The notes beneath the pieces were generated by a model. The model was not told the DNA's origin. It searched no databases and saw only the letters and a list, made by a program, of their open reading frames with translations. Of a stretch of 17,297 nt of DNA, positions 6,238 to 13,049 are shown piece after piece. Each line of letters begins with the position of its first letter. The first letter of the stretch is position 1. The stretch spans positions 1 to 17,297 of the forward strand of contig CAXMQS010000073.1 in NCBI GenBank assembly GCA_964195995.1. Direction: 5' to 3'. Made by a program: the position numbers and the translations under genes. The DNA comes from CAXMQS01 sp964195995. Lineage in GTDB: Bacteria > Actinomycetota > Acidimicrobiia > Spongiisociales > JAOTWH01.

Positions 6238-6764
6238 ACATTGCCAAGACGTTGGTTACCGCCGAGGAGATCGACGCCAGGCTGGCAGAGATGGGCGCCA
6301 AGATCACCGCTGACTATGCGGGCGAATCCCCCATCCTCGTTGGGGTGCTCAAGGGAGCGTTCATGGTTCTCGCAGATCTCGCCCGCCACATCGACCTGCC
6401 CGTTGAGATGGACTTCATGGCAGTCTCTTCCTATGGGGAGTCGACGAAGAGCTCCGGCATTGTCCGCATCCTCAAGGACCTCGACTCTGAGATCGAGGGA
6501 CGGCACGTGATCCTGGTGGAGGACATCATCGACTCCGGGCTGACGCTCAGCTACCTGATCGAGAACCTGACGGTGAGGCAACCAGCCTCGCTGGAGCTGG
6601 CTGCAGTTCTCATCAAGGAGGGCCTGCAGCAGGTTCCACTGGATGTCAAGTATGCAGGATTCTCCATCCCGCCCGACTTCGTGGTCGGCTACGGGCTGGA
6701 TCACTTCGGCAGGCTGCGAAACCTCCCCTACGTAGCGGTACTTGAGGAACATGCCCTTTCCTAA
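6234..6764 (+). CDS. hpt: Hypoxanthine(-guanine) phosphoribosyltransferase
   Basis: A 176-aa type I phosphoribosyltransferase that converts hypoxanthine or guanine plus PRPP to the nucleotide in purine salvage. The PRPP-binding loop VILVEDIIDSGLTL is at residues 92-105, LKG at 39-41, the flexible-loop SSYGEST at 65-71 and the base-recognition segment VGYGLDHFGRLRNLPYVAVL at 151-170. Length is normal for bacterial Hpt. The GTG at 6234 overlaps the tilS stop (GTGA) and is preceded by a strong GGAGGA ribosome binding site; the much longer frame from 5853 is only an open shadow of tilS. A tilS-hpt-ftsH order is widespread in bacteria. The 86 bp to ftsH leave room for a separate promoter. Confidence 0.95.
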   Translation: MNIAKTLVTAEEIDARLAEMGAKITADYAGESPILVGVLKGAFMVLADLARHIDLPVEMDFMAVSSYGESTKSSGIVRILKDLDSEIEGRHVILVEDIIDSGLTLSYLIENLTVRQPASLELAAVLIKEGLQQVPLDVKYAGFSIPPDFVVGYGLDHFGRLRNLPYVAVLEEHALS

Positions 6765-6821
6765 CGCTCGGGACAGGTTGTGCCGATGAGGTTCCACAGC
6801 GCATAGCAGTCACGACAGGCG

Positions 6822-6827
6822 TACCAT
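6822..6827 (+). promoter_or_regulatory. Possible -10 element upstream of ftsH
   Basis: TACCAT lies in the 86-bp hpt-ftsH gap and would give a transcription start near 6834 with a leader of about 17 nt. A GAGGG ribosome binding site (6838-6842) stands 8 nt before the ftsH ATG. No convincing -35 hexamer is visible, so this is only a weak candidate for independent ftsH transcription. Confidence 0.28.
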
Positions 6828-6850
6828 GTTGCGCTAGCGAGGGCATCTAG

Positions 6851-8767
6851 ATGAGCCGAACGGCCAGACAAATACTTCTATATCTCGTTGCGGGCGCCGT
6901 CGTCCTCATGATCTTCAACGCGGTCGTCAGCTCGGAAACTGCGCCCGAGGCGCTCAGCCTCAACGAGCTGCAGGACAAGATCGAGTCCGGCGCGGTGGCA
7001 TCGGTGCAGCTCAAGCAGCGCTCGAACGTGGTTGTTGGCGAATTCACCACCGGAGGCGCCCCTGCTGGCACCGACTCTCGTTTCAAGACCTCATATCCCG
7101 AGGAATACGAGGATGAGTTGACGACGATACTCATCGATGCCGGAGTCGAAACCCAGATCGATGCCGAGAACACCTCCTTTCTGCAGAGCTTCCTCTTCAA
7201 TTTCGGTCCGCTGCTTCTCATGGTGGGACTCATCGTGTTCTTCCTATTCCGGATGCAGGGCGGCGGCAATCGGGTGATGTCTTTCGGTAAGGCCAAGGCC
7301 AAGCAGGTGAGCCGCGACCAGCCAAAGGTCACTTTCAAGGACGTTGCAGGTCTCGATGAGGCGGTCGAGGAGCTCGAGGAGATCAAGGACTTTCTCGCAT
7401 CTCCGCAGAAGTTCCGTGCCATCGGTGCCAAGATCCCTAAGGGCGTCCTGTTGTTCGGACCCCCGGGAACCGGCAAGACCTTGCTTGCTCGCGCCGTAGC
7501 TGGGGAAGCCGGGGTGCCCTTCTTCACGATCTCGGGCTCCGATTTCGTTGAGATGTTCGTCGGCGTTGGTGCCTCGAGGGTCCGCGACCTGTTCGAGCAG
7601 GCGAAGACGGCGGCGCCTGCCATCATCTTCGTTGACGAGATCGATGCGGTAGGGCGCCATCGCGGCGCCGGTCTCGGCGGTGGTCACGACGAGCGCGAGC
7701 AGACGCTCAATCAGTTGCTCGTAGAGATGGACGGCTTCGATCAGAACAAGGGCGTCATCCTCATCGCCGCTACCAACCGACCCGACATCCTCGACCCAGC
7801 GCTGTTGCGTCCCGGCCGTTTCGACCGTCAGGTGGTGGTTGACCGACCCGACCTCAAAGGCCGCGAACAGGTTCTCGAAGTGCACGCCAAGGGCAAGCCG
7901 TTCGGACAGAACATCGATCTGAAGATGCTGGCTCGCCAGACACCCGGATTCACGGGAGCCGACCTTGCCAACCTCATCAACGAAGGCGCGCTGCTGGCAG
8001 CGAGGCGGGGCAAGGATCAGATCGACATGGAGGAACTCGACGAGGCCATCGAAAGGGTCATCGCCGGTCCCGAGCGCAAGAGTCGCGTCATGACGGACGA
8101 AGACAAGAAGCTCACCGCCTACCACGAGGGCGGTCACGCCCTTGTCGGATACGCCCTTCCCATGTCGGATCCCATCCACAAGGTGACGATCATTCCTAGG
8201 GGGCGCGCCGGCGGTTACACGCTTGCCCTGCCCGAGGAAGACAAGAACTACGCCCGTCGCAGCGAGCTGGTCGACAAGCTGGCCATGTTGCTAGGGGGCC
8301 GCACTGCCGAGGAACTCACCTTCGGCGATCCGTCAACCGGCGCCTCCAACGACATCGAGCAAGCCACCAACCTTGCTCGCAAGATGGTGATGGAGTACGG
8401 CATGAGTGACACCCTCGGCCCGCGCCGTTATGGCACGCCTGATGCAGAAGTCTTCTTGGGGCGTGACTACGGCCAACGCCAGGACTACTCAGACGACGTC
8501 GCATCCCGTATCGACGATGAGGTGCGTTTCCTCATCAACCAGGCTCACGAAGAGGCACGCAGCATCCTCACCGTCCACCGCGATGCCCTCGACCGCATCG
8601 CCGCCGAGCTCATTGACAAGGAGACACTCGATGCCGACGCGATCGAGAAGATCCTCCACGATGTGCCAACCTGGGAGCACGACGTCGATGGCAGCGGCCG
8701 CATCCGGGCACCGCTCGCAGCGTCACCTCCAGACGGTATGGCCGCGGCGAGTACCGAGGCCAGCTGA
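6851..8767 (+). CDS. ftsH: ATP-dependent membrane zinc metalloprotease FtsH
   Basis: A 638-aa AAA+ protease anchored in the cytoplasmic membrane that degrades misassembled membrane proteins and some soluble regulators as a hexamer. Order: transmembrane helix 1 (about 6-26), extracytoplasmic domain (27-110), helix 2 (about 113-134), AAA module with Walker A GPPGTGKT (203-210), pore loop FVGVG (236-240), Walker B IIFVDE (258-263) and second region of homology ATNRPDILDPALLRPGRFDR (307-326), then the M41 protease domain with HEGGH (425-429) and the likely third zinc ligand Asp501 in ASNDIEQAT. The second glycine in HEGGH replaces the usual alanine but keeps HExxH. The C-terminal tail after 610 is a variable linker. 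ATG 6851 has a ribosome binding site. folP follows after 29 bp; folE, often found there, is absent. Confidence 0.97.
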   Translation: MSRTARQILLYLVAGAVVLMIFNAVVSSETAPEALSLNELQDKIESGAVASVQLKQRSNVVVGEFTTGGAPAGTDSRFKTSYPEEYEDELTTILIDAGVETQIDAENTSFLQSFLFNFGPLLLMVGLIVFFLFRMQGGGNRVMSFGKAKAKQVSRDQPKVTFKDVAGLDEAVEELEEIKDFLASPQKFRAIGAKIPKGVLLFGPPGTGKTLLARAVAGEAGVPFFTISGSDFVEMFVGVGASRVRDLFEQAKTAAPAIIFVDEIDAVGRHRGAGLGGGHDEREQTLNQLLVEMDGFDQNKGVILIAATNRPDILDPALLRPGRFDRQVVVDRPDLKGREQVLEVHAKGKPFGQNIDLKMLARQTPGFTGADLANLINEGALLAARRGKDQIDMEELDEAIERVIAGPERKSRVMTDEDKKLTAYHEGGHALVGYALPMSDPIHKVTIIPRGRAGGYTLALPEEDKNYARRSELVDKLAMLLGGRTAEELTFGDPSTGASNDIEQATNLARKMVMEYGMSDTLGPRRYGTPDAEVFLGRDYGQRQDYSDDVASRIDDEVRFLINQAHEEARSILTVHRDALDRIAAELIDKETLDADAIEKILHDVPTWEHDVDGSGRIRAPLAASPPDGMAAASTEAS

Positions 8768-8796
8768 TATTCGCCGACCGACCGGAGTCGTGGCCC

Positions 8797-9612
8797 TTGC
8801 GCACGACGGAGATACCGCTGTCGGGGCGAGCCGCGATCATGGGTGTCGTCAACGTGACGCCGGACTCCTTCTCTGATGGCGGCCTCTTCGACGACAGCCC
8901 CGCCGCGATCGCCCATGGCCTGACCCTCTTCGCTGAGGGCGCAGAGATTGTCGATGTCGGTGGAGAGTCGACCCGGCCGGGGGCGAGCGCGGTCACCGCG
9001 GACGAAGAGCTCGAGAGAGTCCAACCGGTCGTTGCTCGACTGGCCGAGGCCGGCCCCGTCTCGATTGACACGTCAAAGGCGGAGGTCGCCGCCGCGGCCA
9101 TCACCGTTGGCGCCGAGGTCATCAACGACGTGACCTCCCTGAGTGATCCGGCGATGGGCGACGTTGCCGCCGCCGCCGGAGTCGGTCTGGTGCTGATGCA
9201 CATGCAGGGCACTCCGCGCACAATGCAGGAAGACCCTCAGTACACCGATGTTGTCGAAGAGGTGACTGCCTATTTGGTCGATCGTGCTCGGATCGCCGAG
9301 GAGGCCGGTGTTAATCCCTCGAAGATCTCCATCGATCCTGGTATCGGCTTCGGAAAGTCGGTCCGCCACAACGTCGAACTGTTGGCCAATCTGGATCGCC
9401 TAGTTGCTACCGGCTACACCGTGACCCTCGGCACCTCCCGCAAGCGGTTCTTGGGGGCGCTGACGGGAATAGAGGTCGCTGCAGATAGGGATCCGGCCAC
9501 GGCGGCAACTGTGGCTCTCGCCGTCGCAGCTGGGGTAGCCGTCCTGCGAGTGCACAACGTAGCGATGGGACTACAGGCAGCGCGTACGGCGTCGGCTATC
9601 GTTTTCGGGTGA
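8797..9612 (+). CDS. folP: Dihydropteroate synthase
   Basis: FolP condenses 6-hydroxymethyl-dihydropterin diphosphate with p-aminobenzoate, giving dihydropteroate. The TIM-barrel motifs are all present: NVTPDSFSDGG (residues 19-29), GGESTRPG (55-62), SIDTSK (89-94), the DPGIGFGK pterin-site block (180-187), GTSRKRF (212-218) and RVHN (251-254). The 271-aa length is normal. The start is uncertain: TTG 8797 is the only standard start codon immediately before the conserved core, with a GGAG at 8784-8787; the in-frame sequence upstream back to ftsH has no ATG or GTG. The stop overlaps the next gene by 4 bp (GTGA). It is the first folate gene of a coupled run with folK. Confidence 0.94.
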   Translation: MRTTEIPLSGRAAIMGVVNVTPDSFSDGGLFDDSPAAIAHGLTLFAEGAEIVDVGGESTRPGASAVTADEELERVQPVVARLAEAGPVSIDTSKAEVAAAAITVGAEVINDVTSLSDPAMGDVAAAAGVGLVLMHMQGTPRTMQEDPQYTDVVEEVTAYLVDRARIAEEAGVNPSKISIDPGIGFGKSVRHNVELLANLDRLVATGYTVTLGTSRKRFLGALTGIEVAADRDPATAATVALAVAAGVAVLRVHNVAMGLQAARTASAIVFG

Positions 9613-10076
9613 TGGCAGGTCTCGAACCCAGGGAGTTCATCTGGGTAATCAACGGCGTTCTCGCCACCTCGGAGCGGATCGGTGGCTACGGCTTCCAACA
9701 CCGCAGGGTCCGACGCGCCGAGGAGATCGCGTGGCTAGCCGAAGCCGGCATCACTGCCGTGCTGTCGCTGCTCGATGGCAACCACAACCTCGGGGCCTAC
9801 GAGGAGGCCGGACTCGACACCTACCACCAAACGCTGGGCACCGACGCGGATCTTGATGACGCCAAAGAGGTCTTCATGGTCATGTCCGAGGCCCTGGCCA
9901 AAGAAGGCACCGTGTTACTCGTCCACCGCGACACCGTTGATGACACGGTGGCTGGTGTTCTCGCCGGCTACCTCGTCTTCGCCGACCTTCTCAGCGACCC
10001 CATCGTCGCCACATCGGTCGTTCAGGAGATCCTCGGGAGGCCACTCGGCCCCGTCGGTCGGGCGCTGATCCCATGA
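9609..10076 (+). CDS. Dual-specificity-phosphatase-fold protein lacking catalytic residues
   Basis: A 155-aa protein whose layout follows small dual-specificity (cysteine) phosphatases: EEIAWLAEAGITAVLSLLDG (38-57), a YEEAGLDTYHQTLGTDADLD block (64-83) where the family has its general-acid loop, an alpha helix, then TVLLVHRDTVDDTVAGVLAG (101-120) where active enzymes have the HCx5R P-loop followed by a helix, and an end like VVQEILGRPLGP. The catalytic Cys is Arg107 and the P-loop Arg is Asp112, so phosphatase activity by the normal mechanism is not expected. It overlaps folP (GTGA) and folK (ATGA), so it is translated with them and sits where folB often lies. The GTG at 9609 and the ATG at 9612 are both possible starts. 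Fold assignment is by motif reading; function is unknown. Confidence 0.72.
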   Translation: MMAGLEPREFIWVINGVLATSERIGGYGFQHRRVRRAEEIAWLAEAGITAVLSLLDGNHNLGAYEEAGLDTYHQTLGTDADLDDAKEVFMVMSEALAKEGTVLLVHRDTVDDTVAGVLAGYLVFADLLSDPIVATSVVQEILGRPLGPVGRALIP

Positions 10077-10555
10077 CAGAAGCGGCCATTGGTTTGGGCT
10101 CGAATCTGGGAGACCGCATGTCCTATCTGGAGGCCGGCCAAGAGGGATTGGGTCGACTCGGCGATCTCGTGGTGCGATCTTCGATCTACGAGACTTCTCC
10201 CATCGGCGGACCACCGCAGGAGCCATACCTCAACATGGTCGTAGTCCTCGAGACGACTGTCCCTGCCGACGAGCTGTTGGTGGCCATGTCGATTATCGAA
10301 GATGAAGCGGGAAGGGTGCGGCCGGCGCCTTCCGCACCGCGAACGCTAGACCTCGACCTTCTCCTCTATGGCGATCTGGTTGTCGATGAGCCCGGGATTC
10401 GAGTCCCGCACCCGCGGATGTTGGCGCGGCGCTTTGTCATCGAACCCCTGCTCGAAATTCGCCCCATGATCAAGCTCCCCAACGGGATTCGGATCTCCGA
10501 CTACACCGAGGTGGTCGCCAACCAAGAGGTGCGGCGCTACGAGCCTGAGTCCTAG
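10073..10555 (+). CDS. folK: 2-amino-4-hydroxy-6-hydroxymethyldihydropteridine pyrophosphokinase
   Basis: HPPK transfers pyrophosphate from ATP to 6-hydroxymethyl-7,8-dihydropterin, providing the substrate of FolP encoded just upstream. Visible motifs: the N-terminal AAIGLGSNLGDR (4-15), the SSIYETSPIGGPPQEPYLN stretch (36-54) that lines the pterin site, and the family signature with APRTLDLDLL (88-97) containing the metal-binding aspartates. VPHPRMLARRFVIEPLLEI is the usual C-terminal block. At 160 aa it has the normal length and is not fused to FolB. ATG 10073 overlaps the stop of the preceding gene (ATGA). A 36-bp gap follows before the DUF2520 reductase gene. Confidence 0.95.
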   Translation: MTEAAIGLGSNLGDRMSYLEAGQEGLGRLGDLVVRSSIYETSPIGGPPQEPYLNMVVVLETTVPADELLVAMSIIEDEAGRVRPAPSAPRTLDLDLLLYGDLVVDEPGIRVPHPRMLARRFVIEPLLEIRPMIKLPNGIRISDYTEVVANQEVRRYEPES

Positions 10556-10591
10556 GCTCAACTGGTCGCGTACCTCGGACGCGAACACATC

Positions 10592-11398
10592 ATGACTAGC
10601 GCCATCCTCGTCGGGCCCGGAAGGGCCGGTCTGTCTGTCACCCTGGCGATGCACCGCGCCGGGCATGACATCGTGGGTGTCGTTGCTCGCGATCCAGAGG
10701 CCGCCGACGCTGCGGCCGCGATGTTTCCGACGTCTGCCGTTGGCTGGAGGAGCGAGCTGCCTCCTGCAGATCTCGTTGTCCTCGGGGTGCGCGACGATGC
10801 CATCGCCGAGGTGGCGGAGGCGATGGCAGCAGTCGTTGCCGATATCGGCTCTGCTGTGCACCTCAGCGGCATCGCCGGTCTTGACGTACTTGACCCAATG
10901 GCCGCTGCCGGACTCGGTGTCGGGTCGTTCCATCCATTGCAGTCGCTCCCAGAGCCTGAGTTGGGGGCCGCTCGGCTCGAAGGTGCCTGGATCGCCGTCG
11001 ACGCTGGCAGCGATCGCCTGCGTGCCGCTCTGCGCGAGATTGCCACCTCGATTGGCGCCACCCCGTTCGACGTGGTCGCCGAGGCGAGGGCGGTTTATCA
11101 CGCAGCCGCCGCTGCGGCCGCCAACTTCCCTCTGGCCGCCTTGGCGATGGCAGAGGACATGTTCCTGGCCGCCGGTGTTCCATTCGAAGCAGCAGAACCC
11201 CTGGTGAGAACGGTTGTTGAGAACGCCTTCGCCATGGGCCCGAGATCGGCCCTAACGGGTCCAGTTGCTCGGGGCGATGTGGGGACTGTGCGCGGGCAAC
11301 TCGAGGCCGTACGGCGATATGCGCCGGAGTGGGAGGAAGCCTTTAGATCCTTCGTTGCGGTGTTGGCTGACATGGCAGACCAGGAGATGGACCTGTGA
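10592..11398 (+). CDS. Rossmann-fold/DUF2520 oxidoreductase, candidate ketopantoate reductase
   Basis: A 268-aa NAD(P)-binding protein. The N-terminal Rossmann domain begins with AILVGPGRAGLS (GPGRAG at 8-13), followed by a VVARDPEAADAAA strand-helix and LVVLGVRDDAIAEV. The C-terminal all-helical DUF2520 domain contains SFHPLQSLPEPE (about 111-122) and EARAVYHAAAAAAANFPLAA, both characteristic of the family. Its stop overlaps the GTG of panC by 4 bp. Because no panE or ilvC is present in this window and the gene is coupled to panC, reduction of ketopantoate to pantoate (as reported for PanG of Francisella, which I recall as a DUF2520-type protein) is an attractive inference, not a demonstrated function. 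Family assignment is firm. Confidence 0.85.
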   Translation: MTSAILVGPGRAGLSVTLAMHRAGHDIVGVVARDPEAADAAAAMFPTSAVGWRSELPPADLVVLGVRDDAIAEVAEAMAAVVADIGSAVHLSGIAGLDVLDPMAAAGLGVGSFHPLQSLPEPELGAARLEGAWIAVDAGSDRLRAALREIATSIGATPFDVVAEARAVYHAAAAAAANFPLAALAMAEDMFLAAGVPFEAAEPLVRTVVENAFAMGPRSALTGPVARGDVGTVRGQLEAVRRYAPEWEEAFRSFVAVLADMADQEMDL

Positions 11399-12282
11399 AG
11401 CGGATCGGAACCTTCGCGGAAGTTCGCTCTCTCAGCAAGGGCAAGGTGGGCCTTGTAGCCACGATGGGATATCTCCACGAAGGCCACTTGGCGCTCATGT
11501 CACGGGCCCGTAACGAGTGCGACACCGTTGTCGCCAGCGTCTTCGTCAACCCCCTCCAGTTCGGTCCCGACGACGACCTCGCCAGCTATCCGCGGGACCT
11601 CGAGAAGGATGCAGCGCTGGCGGCGTCTGTCGGAGTTGACGTGCTCTTCGTGCCAGACACGGAGGAGGTCTACCCGGATCATCCATCGGTAAGGCTCACC
11701 GTCGAGGCACTCACGTTGACCATGGAAGGCACCCAGCGGCCGGGGCACCTCGAGGGAGTAGCACTGGTCGTCGCCAAGCTCCTCGCCGGGTTGGCCCCGG
11801 GTGTCGCCTACTTCGGACGCAAGGACGCCCAACAACTAGCTGTCGTCAGGCGCATGGCCGGGGACCTCTCCTTCCCCGTCGAGGTCGTTGGGGTCTCGAT
11901 CGTCCGAGAGCAGGACGGCCTGGCGCTGTCGAGTCGCAACATCTACCTCGATGTCGACGAGCGGGTTGCGGCGCTATCGCTGTCCAAGGGGCTCGATGAT
12001 GCGGCGACGCTCTTCGGGGCTGGTGAGCGGGAGCCCGGGGTGCTGGAGGCAGCGGTTGCGGCGACGGTCGACGCCGAACGGCTGACAACCCTGCACTACG
12101 CCGAGGTGGCCGACGTCAATGACATGGTGCGGCCATCGCGGATCGATCGAGATAGCTTCCTTGCGGTGGCGGCGACGGTCGGAACGACCCGTCTCATCGA
12201 TAACTGCCACTTCCTCGGAGGCATCGCCGAGTTGGGCACCCGTCTCGACAGGCGTTCCACGTTGTACGAAGGAGATCGCTGA
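11395..12282 (+). CDS. panC: Pantothenate synthetase
   Basis: PanC joins pantoate and beta-alanine at the expense of ATP (giving AMP) to make pantothenate. Nucleotidyltransferase motifs: TMGYLHEGH (23-31, containing HxGH), SVFVNPLQF (48-56), the GRKDAQQ block (141-147) and SSRNIYL (179-185, the KMSKS-like element). At 295 aa it is slightly longer than the roughly 280 aa usual. The GTG at 11395 overlaps the upstream reductase stop, and the panC stop overlaps the coaX ATG by one base (TGATG), indicating translational coupling through the CoA pathway genes. panD (aspartate decarboxylase), commonly next to panC in actinobacteria, is not in this window. Confidence 0.95.
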   Translation: MKRIGTFAEVRSLSKGKVGLVATMGYLHEGHLALMSRARNECDTVVASVFVNPLQFGPDDDLASYPRDLEKDAALAASVGVDVLFVPDTEEVYPDHPSVRLTVEALTLTMEGTQRPGHLEGVALVVAKLLAGLAPGVAYFGRKDAQQLAVVRRMAGDLSFPVEVVGVSIVREQDGLALSSRNIYLDVDERVAALSLSKGLDDAATLFGAGEREPGVLEAAVAATVDAERLTTLHYAEVADVNDMVRPSRIDRDSFLAVAATVGTTRLIDNCHFLGGIAELGTRLDRRSTLYEGDR

Positions 12283-13049
12283 TGCTGTTGACCATCGACG
12301 TAGGGAACACCCAGACCGTGATGGGCCTCTATGAGGGCGAGGATCTCACTCATCATTGGCGCCTGTCGACGGAACACCACCGAAGTGCCGACGAGTATCG
12401 ACTGCTCTTCAGCGGGCTGCTCGGTGTCGATGGCGTTGCCGCCGATCAACTCCAGGGCGCAGCTATCGCCAGCGTGGTGCCAGCTGCTACGGCCGCTTTG
12501 CGGCGTCTCGCCGAGCACATGATCGCCGGCCAGACCGTGGTGGTGGCGCCCGGCACCAAGACCGGCATCCCCATCCTCATCGACAACCCCCGGGAGGTTG
12601 GTGCCGACCGCATCGCCAACTCGGTTGCGGTGGCAGACAAGTACGGCGCCCCGAGCATCGTCGTCGACTTCGGAACGGCGACGAACTTCGATGTGGTCTC
12701 CGGTGAGGGCGAGTACGTCGGCGGAGTCATCGCCCCAGGCCTCGAGGTGTCGCACGATGCCTTGATCGGCGCCACCGCGGCCCTGCGCGAGGTTGAGCTG
12801 GTCCCACCTCGTTCGGTCATCGGCAAGGGCACCGTCGAAGCCATCCAGGCCGGCCTCCTGTACGGACACGCCGCGATGGTCGACGGCATCTGTGAGCGCC
12901 TGGTCGCCGAGTCCGGTGGCGATCCGGTGATCGTCGCCACCGGGGGATTGGCCTCTACCATCGTGCCGCACTGCAGCTTGGTAGAGGTCATCGATGAATT
13001 CCTCACCCTCGATGGGCTGCGACTCATCTACGAGCTGAACACTGAATGA
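12282..13049 (+). CDS. coaX: Type III pantothenate kinase
   Basis: CoaX phosphorylates pantothenate, the first committed step of CoA synthesis; type III kinases are unrelated to CoaA. The ASKHA-fold markers are present: DVGNTQT (6-12, phosphate loop), NPREVGADRIAN (102-113, with GADR and the catalytic Asp109), VDFGTATNFD (128-137) and GGVIAPGL (147-154). At 255 aa it has the usual length. ATG 12282 shares its A with the panC stop (TGATG), and its own stop overlaps the lysS ATG (ATGA). Product flow with panC directly upstream is clear: PanC makes pantothenate and CoaX uses it. Confidence 0.96.
   Translation: MLLTIDVGNTQTVMGLYEGEDLTHHWRLSTEHHRSADEYRLLFSGLLGVDGVAADQLQGAAIASVVPAATAALRRLAEHMIAGQTVVVAPGTKTGIPILIDNPREVGADRIANSVAVADKYGAPSIVVDFGTATNFDVVSGEGEYVGGVIAPGLEVSHDALIGATAALREVELVPPRSVIGKGTVEAIQAGLLYGHAAMVDGICERLVAESGGDPVIVATGGLASTIVPHCSLVEVIDEFLTLDGLRLIYELNTE

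Noticed and set aside
8123..8137. FtsH HEGGH as a possible inactivating change
   Set aside because: HExxH is intact; the substituted position is not a zinc ligand or catalytic residue, so activity is expected.
7244..8179. 311-codon minus-strand open frame inside ftsH
   Set aside because: Antisense to the AAA and protease domains of ftsH; no recognisable protein features or start context.
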